Assembly (NCBI GenBank): GCA_937975655.1 | Contig: CALJTZ010000476.1 | Location: 1-6,341, forward strand | Length of the DNA: 6,341 bases | Direction of reading: 5' to 3' | Source: an uncultured Synechococcus sp. | GTDB lineage: Bacteria; Cyanobacteriota; Cyanobacteriia; PCC-6307; Cyanobiaceae | In this document: in pieces, positions 1 to 6,341 of the stretch | How the letters are laid out: every line of letters begins with the position of its first letter | Numbering within the stretch: the first letter of the stretch is position 1 | Made by a program: the position numbers and the translations under genes | Notes under the pieces: model-generated | Seen by the model: the letters and a program-made list of their open reading frames with translations, nothing else | Told to the model about the DNA's origin: nothing | The model's database searches: none

Positions 1-1
1 G

Positions 2-105
2 GACCCGAGCATGCTGCGGCCGTTGTTCGTCGTCGCATTCGCCTATCTCGCGGCCTTCGTCGCGCTCCTGTTCGCCGGCATGCGCGCGCAGGTGCGCGCC
101 GCCTT
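2..105 (+). other. C-terminal fragment of a multi-pass membrane protein, possibly CcmC (haem exporter subunit)
   Basis: The frame reads DPSMLRPLFVVAFAYLAAF, continuing through a hydrophobic helix that ends in GMRAQVRAA. A DPSM-type motif, one helix, then a basic MRxxV/I segment resembles the C-terminus of CcmC proteins of Alphaproteobacteria, the inner-membrane protein for haem delivery in cytochrome c maturation. This rests on recalled family features over about 33 residues, so it is weak. Codons are almost all G/C-ending, unlike the MFS piece that follows. The alternative is the sixth helix of the same MFS protein with a shortened loop. Confidence 0.35.
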
Positions 106-224
106 CGCAGACCGCAGCTACCTGTGCCTGCATGTGGGCTTCTTCACCTGCGGCTTCCACATTGCCTTTCTGGTAACCCACTTACCCGGCGAAGTAAGCC
201 TCTGTGGTCTGCCCGCCAGCGTGG

Positions 225-319
225 CCCAGGCCCCCCGTTGCCTGCCGGTGGAATCCCTGCGCTGCAAACTCGAAGCACTTGAAGCGATGGGCCCCCGCAG
301 CAAACCCCTGGGAATCTGA
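225..319 (+). other. Probable C-terminal tail of an unidentified gene convergent with the TPM-domain gene
   Basis: After the MFS-like residues the frame reads PVESLRCKLEALEAMGPRS and ends at TGA 317-319, six bases before the stop codon of the converging minus-strand gene. The amphipathic, charged composition differs from the membrane segment before it. A stop six bases from the neighbour's stop is what a real convergent gene end would look like in a compact picocyanobacterial genome. I do not recognise the family from about 30 residues. The left limit is approximate, because the join lies somewhere in about 215-240. Confidence 0.4.
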
Positions 320-325
320 CCGGCT

Positions 326-1198
326 TCAGGTCTCCCCGTCCTTGAGCTTGGCCTTGCCCACGGTGTTCTGGGCGATCAGGTAGGCCACGGCGATGGCGCC
401 CACGAACCCCAGGGCGTTGCGCAGCAGGGGAAGCAGGTCGGGTGTGCGGGTCACGATCGGGGCCACGCCGAACACCCCAAACAGAATCACCCAGAGGGGG
501 GAAAGCAGCAGCACCCAGGCCCACTCCACCTTGTGTTCCGGCTTGCGGGGATAGGCCGCAAATCCCACGATCAGGCCCCCGAGCACCGAGGTGGCCAGGG
601 TGAGCACCCACTGCTCATTAGGCAGCCCCGGCACCACCTGGCAGCCACCCCGGTCGAGGCAGGTTTCCACCGCCGCCAGGGAGTCCACGATGGCCGCATC
701 CTGGCCGTGGTCTCGCACGTAGTACTGATTGCCGAAGCGCGTTTGCAGCTCCACCCAGTAGGTGCGCGGCATCAGGGCGAACAGGGCATCCCCCACGTTG
801 AAATTGAGCAAGTTGCCGCCGCGCTCATCGGCCACCAGCAGCAGGCTGCGCTCATCGAGGCCCCAGAACTCCTTCACCGCCAGGCCGGGGGTGCGGTCGT
901 ACTGAGTGAGAACCCGCAGCTTCCAGCCGCTGCGCTGCTCAAAATCGTTGAGGTGTTGCTCCAGGCTGCTGCGCTGCTGGTCCGTGAGGATCTTGGCCAG
1001 GTCGATCACCGGCGTGGGGTGATCGGGCAGCAGGTCGGGATTGTCGTAGGCAGCGGCAGGGCCCACGCCCAGGCTGAGCAGCAGGGCTAGGCCCAGCACG
1101 GCGCTCAGCAGGCCGGCAGTGGCTCGTGCCCAGGCCTGCTGGAGAGTCAGACGAAGAAACTCCCGCGGGCCCATGGCAACTGCTTCAGTGGCTAGCAT
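326..1198 (-). CDS. TPM-domain protein, lumen-facing, with three C-terminal membrane helices
   Basis: A 290-residue protein. Residues about 28-49 are a hydrophobic signal sequence ending in PAAA before Tyr51, a typical AxA signal-peptidase site. Residues about 62-180 form a TPM domain (the TLP18.3/Psb32/MOLO1 superfamily), with GWKLRVLTQYDRTPGLAVKE, LLVADERGGNLLNFNVG and RFGNQYYVRDHGQDAAI. From memory these resemble Arabidopsis thylakoid lumenal 15.0-kDa protein 2 (AT5G52970) more than Psb32 itself. Cys180 and Cys186 follow the domain and could pair. Three hydrophobic segments follow (about 197-215, 226-248 and 262-276), so the domain would sit in the thylakoid lumen or periplasm, anchored from its C-terminal side. 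The precise role is unknown; relatives act in photosystem II repair. The ATG at 1198 has GGGAG only one base upstream, so Met9 (1174) is a plausible alternative start. The start codon is 24 bp from the divergent methyltransferase. Confidence 0.85.
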   Translation of the reverse strand: MLATEAVAMGPREFLRLTLQQAWARATAGLLSAVLGLALLLSLGVGPAAAYDNPDLLPDHPTPVIDLAKILTDQQRSSLEQHLNDFEQRSGWKLRVLTQYDRTPGLAVKEFWGLDERSLLLVADERGGNLLNFNVGDALFALMPRTYWVELQTRFGNQYYVRDHGQDAAIVDSLAAVETCLDRGGCQVVPGLPNEQWVLTLATSVLGGLIVGFAAYPRKPEHKVEWAWVLLLSPLWVILFGVFGVAPIVTRTPDLLPLLRNALGFVGAIAVAYLIAQNTVGKAKLKDGET

Positions 1199-1222
1199 TC
1201 TCCCTTAGCTGAGCCCATCCCC

Positions 1223-2389
1223 GTGACTTCCCTTCCGGCTGCACCCGACTGGTTGGCCCAGCGCCTGGAGCAGGCCGGTGGCGCCGTGCCGTTTGCCAGC
1301 TATATGGACTGGGCTCTGCACGATCCCGAGCACGGTGCCTATGGCAGTGGCCGGCTGCAGGTGGGGCCCCGCGGTGACTTCGCCACATCGCCATCCCTCG
1401 GCCCTGATTTCGCCGCCCTGCTGGCCCCCCAGCTGGTGCAGTGGCTGCAGGAGTTGGCTGAGCACCATCCGGGCCAGCCCCTCGCCTTGGTGGAGACAGG
1501 GCCGGGCGAAGGGGACTTAGCCCTGCAGTTGGCCGAGGCCCTGGCCGAGGACTGGCCCGAATTGGCGGCCCGCGCCTCCCTGGTGTTGGTGGAGCCCAAT
1601 CCAGGCATGGCGGCCCGCCAGCGCCAGCGGCTGGCCCCTTGCCCCCTGCCCTGCCGATGGCTGAGCCTGGCGGAGCTGGCTGCTGCCCCGGTGCTGGGCG
1701 TGGTCCTGGCCCACGAGGTGCTGGATGCCCTGGCGGTGGAGCGGATTGTCTGGGACGGGGCGCTCTGGCGCCAGCAACAGCTGCAACTCCACCAGGGTCT
1801 GTTGCGGCTGGTGCCCGGCGAACCCCTGGGGCCGCAGGCCGAGGCGCCACTCACAGCCCTGGGGCTCCTGCCGGCCAACCCCCAGCGCCCGGCCGGCTGG
1901 ACCACGGAGTTGCATCCGGGCCTGCAGCCCTGGCTTCAAGCCGCGGCGACGGGCCTCAGCGCCGGGCGGTTGCTGGTGATCGATTACGCCCATGAGGCCT
2001 GGCGCTACTACGCGCCCCAGCGCGCCAACGGCACCCTGATGGCCTATCGCGGCCAGCAGGCCAACGATGACCCGCTGCAGGATCCCGGCCACTGGGATCT
2101 CACGGCCCATCTGTGTATCGAGAGCCTGGTGGCTGCAGGGGCGGCCACGGGGTGGGCGTTGCTGGGGCAGCGGCGTCAGGGCGAGGCCCTGCTGGCCCTG
2201 GGCCTGGCCCAGCGACTGCATGGCTTGCAACACCAATCCGGGGGCCAGCTCGCCGATCTGCTCAGCCGCCGGGAAACGTTGCTGCGCCTGGTGGACCCCA
2301 TGGCCCTGGGGGACTTCCGCTGGCTGGCCTTCTCACGGGGCCCAGCAGGCGCGATGCCGCTGTTCCTCCAGGATCCGTCCCTGGATTAG
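1223..2389 (+). CDS. Class I SAM-dependent methyltransferase, COG1565 (MidA/NDUFAF7-like)
   Basis: A 388-residue protein with the conserved blocks of this family in order: FASYMDWALHDPEHGAYGSG (residues 24-43), the SAM-binding glycine motif LVETGPGEGD (89-98), VLVEPNPG (121-128), LAHEVLDALAVERI (162-175, equivalent to the NExxDAxP block), LLVIDYAH (250-257), GTLMAYRGQQANDDPLQDPG followed by DLTAHLCIESL (270-302), and DPMALGDFRWLAF (358-370). In mitochondria the family member NDUFAF7 dimethylates an arginine of a complex I subunit. The cyanobacterial substrate is unknown, and an NDH-1 target is inference. The start is GTG at 1223: the frame has an upstream TAG at 1193-1195, no earlier ATG, and the next ATG (Met28) falls inside the first conserved block. 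Length is normal for the family. It is divergent from the TPM gene and convergent with aroB. Confidence 0.9.
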   Translation: MTSLPAAPDWLAQRLEQAGGAVPFASYMDWALHDPEHGAYGSGRLQVGPRGDFATSPSLGPDFAALLAPQLVQWLQELAEHHPGQPLALVETGPGEGDLALQLAEALAEDWPELAARASLVLVEPNPGMAARQRQRLAPCPLPCRWLSLAELAAAPVLGVVLAHEVLDALAVERIVWDGALWRQQQLQLHQGLLRLVPGEPLGPQAEAPLTALGLLPANPQRPAGWTTELHPGLQPWLQAAATGLSAGRLLVIDYAHEAWRYYAPQRANGTLMAYRGQQANDDPLQDPGHWDLTAHLCIESLVAAGAATGWALLGQRRQGEALLALGLAQRLHGLQHQSGGQLADLLSRRETLLRLVDPMALGDFRWLAFSRGPAGAMPLFLQDPSLD

Positions 2390-2417
2390 GGCGAGGGAGC
2401 GCTGTGTCGGGACTGTC

Positions 2418-2449
2418 CAGAAATGGTGCACCACGGTGCACCATTTCTG
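2418..2449. terminator. Perfect 15-bp inverted repeat, likely bidirectional terminator
   Basis: The arm 2418-2432 (CAGAAATGGTGCACC) is the exact reverse complement of 2435-2449, with only AC between. The inner part, TGGTGCACCACGGTGCACCA, also contains GGTGCACC twice, itself an 8-bp palindrome, so the DNA could form either one long hairpin or two small ones. The outer arms supply AGAAA on one side and TTTCT on the other, so a GC-rich stem is followed by a short T-run on both strands. Lying between two convergent genes, it is best read as a bidirectional intrinsic terminator, although the T-run is short. An operator or a mobile repeat is possible. Confidence 0.6.
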
Positions 2450-2498
2450 CAGACGCGCTCGGCCAAAGCCTTAGCGGTACGTCCTGAGGAGGACTCCT

Positions 2499-2520
2499 CT
2501 CCCAGGCCCGCCTGTGGGAG
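2499..2520 (-). terminator. Imperfect hairpin immediately after the aroB stop
   Basis: CTCCCA (2499-2504) pairs with TGGGAG (2515-2520), and GGC (2505-2507) pairs with GCC (2510-2512), leaving a two-base bulge. It ends one base from the aroB stop. No T-run follows on the minus strand, so it may serve as a 3'-end stabilising hairpin. A neighbouring short dyad, GAGGAG/CTCCTC (2486-2499), overlaps by one base. Confidence 0.35.
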
Positions 2521-2521
2521 T

Positions 2522-3658
2522 TCAGTGCAACGTGGCCAAGACTGCCCGGATGGTGTCAGAGCTCACGTCGTCGCGGATCTCCACCGTGCCCAGGCTGGTG
2601 GCCAGCACGAAGCGAACCTTGCCATCGCGCACCTTCTTGTCCCCCTGGAGGCACTCGAGCACGGCCTCGGGATCGAGATCGGGCCAGGCCAGCGGCAGTC
2701 CGGCGGCGGCGATCACCGCCTTCTGCCGGCTCTGATCCTCCTGGCTCCAGAGGCCCATGGCCAGGGACACCTCACCAGCGGCGATCATGCCCAGACCCAC
2801 GGCCTCGCCGTGCAGGTAGGTGCCGTAGCCACAGAGGGCTTCCACAACGTGGCCAAGGGTGTGGCCGTAGTTGAGGATCGCCCGCAGGCCCCCCTCGCGT
2901 TCATCGGCCGCCACCACTTGGGCCTTGGCGGCGGCGGAGCGCTCCAGCAGGCTCTGCAATCGCTCGGCGCCCACGCTGCCCAGGCTGGCCAGGCCCGCTG
3001 CGGGGTCATGCTCGGCGGCGGCGTGCAGATCGGTGAACAGCTCGGCATCGCCGATCACGCCGTACTTGATCACTTCGGCCATGCCCGCCCGGAATTCGCG
3101 CTCCGGCAGGGTGGCGAGGGTCGCGGGATCGATCAGCACCAGCCTCGGCTGGTGAAACGCCCCGATTAAGTTCTTGCCGCCAGGGTGGTTCACGCCGGTC
3201 TTGCCGCCGATGGCGGCATCCACCATGGCCAGCAGGGTGGTGGGCACCTGAACCACGGCGATGCCCCGCAGCCAGGTGGCGGCGGCGAACCCTGCCATAT
3301 CGCCCACCACGCCGCCGCCGAGAGCCACGATCAGCGAGCCCCGCTCCAACTTGCGGGCAAAGGCGGCATCGTGAATCTGCGCCACCGTGGCGGGCGTCTT
3401 CTGGTCTTCGCCGGCCTCGATCACCAGGTCAGTCGCCGCGAAGCCACTGGCGATCAAGCTCTGCAGCACGGTGGCGCCGTAGTGCTGGTGCACCACCGGG
3501 TTGGTGACCACCAGCACCTTGGTGCCGGCCTTAAAGCCGCGACCACGCACTTGCTCCCCCAGCTGGTGCAGGGCGCCGTCACCGATCACGATCGGATAGG
3601 GGTTGGCGCTCAGGGCCACCTCAATGGTGCGGGAGGGGCACGCGGTGGCAGCGGTCAT
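2522..3658 (-). CDS. aroB: 3-dehydroquinate synthase
   Basis: A 378-residue cytosolic enzyme that converts DAHP to 3-dehydroquinate, the second step of the shikimate pathway, using NAD+ and a divalent metal (zinc or cobalt). Visible hallmarks are GGGVVGDMAGFAAATWLRG (residues 114-132, NAD-binding loop), the DAAIGGKTGVNHPGGKNLIG block (147-166), FRAGMAEVIKYG (189-200) with the metal ligand Glu195 and Lys198, LNYGHTLGH (262-270) with metal ligand His266, and YLHGEAVGLGM (281-291) with metal ligand His283. Ligand assignment is by analogy with characterised DHQ synthases. The length and the ATG at 3656-3658 fit the family; no clear Shine-Dalgarno sequence precedes it, as is common in cyanobacteria. 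It lies 116 bp downstream of recQ on the same strand. The gap shows no terminator hairpin, so read-through from recQ is possible, as is an own promoter. No defect seen. Confidence 0.97.
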   Translation of the reverse strand: MTAATACPSRTIEVALSANPYPIVIGDGALHQLGEQVRGRGFKAGTKVLVVTNPVVHQHYGATVLQSLIASGFAATDLVIEAGEDQKTPATVAQIHDAAFARKLERGSLIVALGGGVVGDMAGFAAATWLRGIAVVQVPTTLLAMVDAAIGGKTGVNHPGGKNLIGAFHQPRLVLIDPATLATLPEREFRAGMAEVIKYGVIGDAELFTDLHAAAEHDPAAGLASLGSVGAERLQSLLERSAAAKAQVVAADEREGGLRAILNYGHTLGHVVEALCGYGTYLHGEAVGLGMIAAGEVSLAMGLWSQEDQSRQKAVIAAAGLPLAWPDLDPEAVLECLQGDKKVRDGKVRFVLATSLGTVEIRDDVSSDTIRAVLATLH

Positions 3659-3774
3659 GGGGACGGTGGGGCGGCCAGGGAGCTGTCGAGGCTACGGCGG
3701 CAGGCCGATGCACTGGTTTGGTTGTCGCCGTGGCTGGTGGGACGCCAATGTGGACGGCTGCGGATGCGGTGATC
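3659..3774. other. recQ-aroB intergenic spacer
   Basis: 116 bases between the recQ stop (3775-3777) and the aroB ATG. I see no strong hairpin, no T-run and no recognisable promoter boxes. Small plus-strand frames across it are antisense continuations of the aroB shadow. Confidence 0.5.
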
Positions 3775-5685
<1,911 letters not shown>

Positions 5686-5723
5686 AATGGCCCTAACTCG
5701 CCCCTGCCGGCCCCGTTTTGTCG

Positions 5724-5957
5724 ATGCCCGCCACCACCCGCAGTGCCACCGCCTGGGGCTTCCTGGCACCGGGCCTGATCCTGATCGGCCTGTCGGTGCT
5801 GATCCCCGCGGCCATGGCTCTGGTGATGAGCTTCACCCAGAGCGGTCTGGATGTGAGCGAACCGCTTCAGTTCGTAGGCCTGGCCAACATCCGCCGTCTG
5901 CTGGCGGACCCGATGTTCTTCAAGGTGCTGGGCACCTATCCTCTGGACACGCATTGA
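5724..5957 (+). CDS. Sugar ABC transporter permease N-terminus (UgpA/MalF/GgtC type), truncated by a join
   Basis: From ATG 5724, the first about 71 residues look like the N-terminus of a binding-protein-dependent sugar permease: a short basic leader, a first membrane helix at about 12-35 (the WGFLAPGLILIGLSVLIPA region), then SFTQSGLDVSEPLQFVGLANIRRLLADPMF, which matches the periplasmic loop of the family (FVGLxNY/I...DPxF). In a real permease this would continue through VLGTT into the second helix and the five-helix core with the EAA loop. Instead the frame reads YPLDTH and stops at 5955-5957. Those last residues fit the C-terminus of a proteobacterial prephenate dehydratase better, so the permease sequence is genuine only to about 5921-5937. 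The TTG at 5718 is an alternative start. The gene is divergent from recQ with about 38 bp between starts, so both promoters would have to be compact or lie inside coding sequence. Confidence 0.75.
   Translation: MPATTRSATAWGFLAPGLILIGLSVLIPAAMALVMSFTQSGLDVSEPLQFVGLANIRRLLADPMFFKVLGTYPLDTH
5922..5957 (+). other. pheA: Possible C-terminus of prephenate dehydratase (P-protein) from a proteobacterium
   Basis: KVLGTYPLDTH followed by TGA resembles the usual end of PheA P-proteins, ...(L/V)K(V/I)LG(S/T)YP.... It lies 10 bases upstream of a tyrA start. As I recall, pheA and tyrA are close neighbours in Burkholderiales, including Comamonadaceae, in a serC-pheA-tyrA-aroA type cluster. The evidence is only about 11 residues plus gene context. 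The left limit is uncertain because KVLGT is also what the permease is expected to encode there. Confidence 0.4.
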
Positions 5958-5967
5958 GAGACTCCCA

Positions 5968-6045
5968 GTGAAGTATCAACAACTGGGCCTGATTGGCTGC
6001 GGCTTGATGGGAGGCTCGTTCGCCTTGGCTTTGCGCAAGGCTAAC
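5968..6045 (+). CDS. tyrA: N-terminal fragment of prephenate/arogenate dehydrogenase
   Basis: From GTG 5968 the frame encodes 26 residues, KYQQLGLIGCGLMGGSFALA then LRKAN, a textbook TyrA N-terminus: first beta strand, the dinucleotide-binding GxGxxG (Gly10, Gly12, Gly15) and GGSFALAL. TyrA oxidises prephenate or arogenate in tyrosine synthesis. The sequence departs from the family after about 6045, where it runs antisense into a sugar-binding protein gene. The frame nevertheless stays open to the window edge, so an automated caller could report a spurious 124-residue TyrA. Codon use and context suggest a betaproteobacterial origin, not the cyanobacterium of the core. Confidence 0.7.
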
Positions 6046-6341
6046 CATCGCGGCGGCTGCACTGCTGTCCACCGGGTCCAGCACGATCACCGTCGCGCCT
6101 TGGGTGATGACAGAGTTGAACTGCTGCTGTTGCAGCGCCGCATCGGCGGTGGCGTTCTGGTAAATCACCGTGCAATCAGCGCACAGCTTTGCCATCTCGG
6201 CCTGAAAGCCAGGGAAGTCATGCTCTTCATAGCGGGTCGATGCTTGGTCGGGCATCAGGAATGCCACGGTGCCAGCGGTCTGCGCAAACGCCGCGCCGCT
6301 GATAAGCGCGGTGGAAAGCGCCAGCGCGCCCATCAGATGTG
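6022..6341 (-). CDS. Sugar ABC transporter substrate-binding protein (XylF-like), N-terminal fragment
   Basis: Reading on the minus strand from the window edge, an Ala-rich signal peptide ends in GAAFA before Gln18 (numbered from the ATG at 6333; upstream codons CAT and CTG are also open, so the true start may lie outside the window). The mature part reads GTVAFLMPDQASTRYEEHDF (residues 21-40), then QNATADAALQQQQFNSVITQ, GATVIVLDPVDSSAAAAMV and SLAQSQG to residue 104. This is the first lobe of a periplasmic type 1 sugar-binding protein (Peripla_BP_4; xylose/ribose group), with the LMPDQASTRY sugar-contact strand and the VLDPVDS strand. Cys51 and Cys54 are present. A family member would go on with V-I-AYDR-like residues; here the frame turns into unrelated sequence after about 6022 and stops at 5920-5922. 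Origin is probably an alpha- or betaproteobacterium. Confidence 0.75.

Larger units (their letters stand above)
2..319 (+). pseudogene. Mosaic open frame containing an MFS transporter fragment, partial at the left edge
   Basis: One frame stays open from the window edge to a TGA at 317-319, but its parts do not belong together. Residues encoded at about 112-222 read as the start of the second half of a major facilitator transporter: the segment GFFTCGFHIAFLVTHLPGE followed by LCGLPASVA is, from memory, the seventh membrane helix and following loop of a YbfB/OxlT-like MFS family, normally continuing into another helix. Here it runs instead into a soluble, charged tail. The preceding hydrophobic stretch (about 14-90) is followed by only some 12 residues before the next helix, too short for the usual central loop of an MFS protein. 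Codon use also changes, from almost exclusively G/C-ending codons before about 160 to a mix with att, ttt, gta, tta and ggt after it. The ATG at 11-13 is probably internal, since codons upstream are also open. I do not believe a 102-residue protein is made. Confidence 0.6.
2390..2521. other. Convergent intergenic gap between methyltransferase and aroB
   Basis: These 132 bases lie between two stop codons (2387-2389 on plus and 2522-2524 on minus). I see no coding potential with support, no tRNA shape and no promoter-like boxes. It contains one long inverted repeat (2418-2449) and two short hairpins near the aroB end (2481-2499 and 2499-2520), listed separately. Confidence 0.7.

Noticed and set aside
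11..319. A complete 102-residue small membrane protein starting at ATG 11
   Set aside because: Codons upstream of 11 are open, the two halves belong to different protein types and codon use shifts, so it is better explained as a mosaic fragment.
2481..2500. Sequence around CCTGAGGAGGAC reminiscent of a self-cleaving ribozyme core
   Set aside because: It lacks the CUGAUGA and GAAA core elements and the three-helix layout of a hammerhead; it is only a short competing hairpin.
2423..3169. Plus-strand open frames antisense to aroB (also 3185-3772)
   Set aside because: Low-complexity shadow frames caused by high G+C at third codon positions; aroB on minus is complete.
3582..3595. Dyad CCGATC-AC-GATCGG
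   Set aside because: Lies inside aroB coding for the conserved IVIGDG stretch; likely a by-product of codon choice.
5724..6341. A genuine transporter-tyrosine biosynthesis gene cluster or recent horizontal insertion
   Set aside because: Genes are cut mid-domain at both joins with apparent microhomology and no integrase, transposase, inverted repeats or attachment site; chimerism is simpler.

Overview
The core of the window (about 225 to 5937) is GC-rich bacterial DNA, and I read it as a picocyanobacterium of the high-GC Cyanobium/Synechococcus kind. The reasons are a TPM-domain protein resembling a thylakoid-lumen protein of chloroplasts, the combination of an aroB, a COG1565 methyltransferase and a RecQ, and the very high G+C at third codon positions. 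The taxonomic call is inference from recalled families; no search was possible.

Layout: 2-319 is a mosaic open frame holding pieces of foreign membrane-protein genes and probably the tail of a cyanobacterial gene. 326-1198 (-) is a lumen-targeted TPM-domain membrane protein. 1223-2389 (+) is a class I SAM-dependent methyltransferase of the MidA/NDUFAF7 type, divergent from it by 24 bp. 2390-2521 is a convergent intergenic gap with a perfect 15-bp inverted repeat and smaller hairpins. 2522-3658 (-) is 3-dehydroquinate synthase (aroB). 3775 to about 5685 (-) is RecQ helicase, which begins at a non-ATG codon. 5724 to about 5937 (+) is the N-terminus of a sugar ABC-transporter permease, cut off abruptly. 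Beyond it come a fragment that looks like the end of pheA plus the start of tyrA from a proteobacterium, then on the minus strand the N-terminal part of a XylF-like periplasmic sugar-binding protein.

The core genes are housekeeping functions (aromatic amino-acid biosynthesis, DNA repair, photosystem-associated or respiratory assembly, sugar uptake) with no sign of a defence, mobile or secondary-metabolite system. recQ and aroB are co-directional but separated by 116 bp, so an operon is only possible.

The most notable feature is at the two ends. Each carries two short pieces of unrelated, mostly proteobacterial genes joined at points where both partners could share sequence, with reading frames that happen to stay open. 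I interpret these as assembly or amplification chimeras in a freshwater-community dataset, not as biology. Anyone using this contig should trust roughly 225-5920 and treat both ends as suspect. I did not find a convincing undescribed system.
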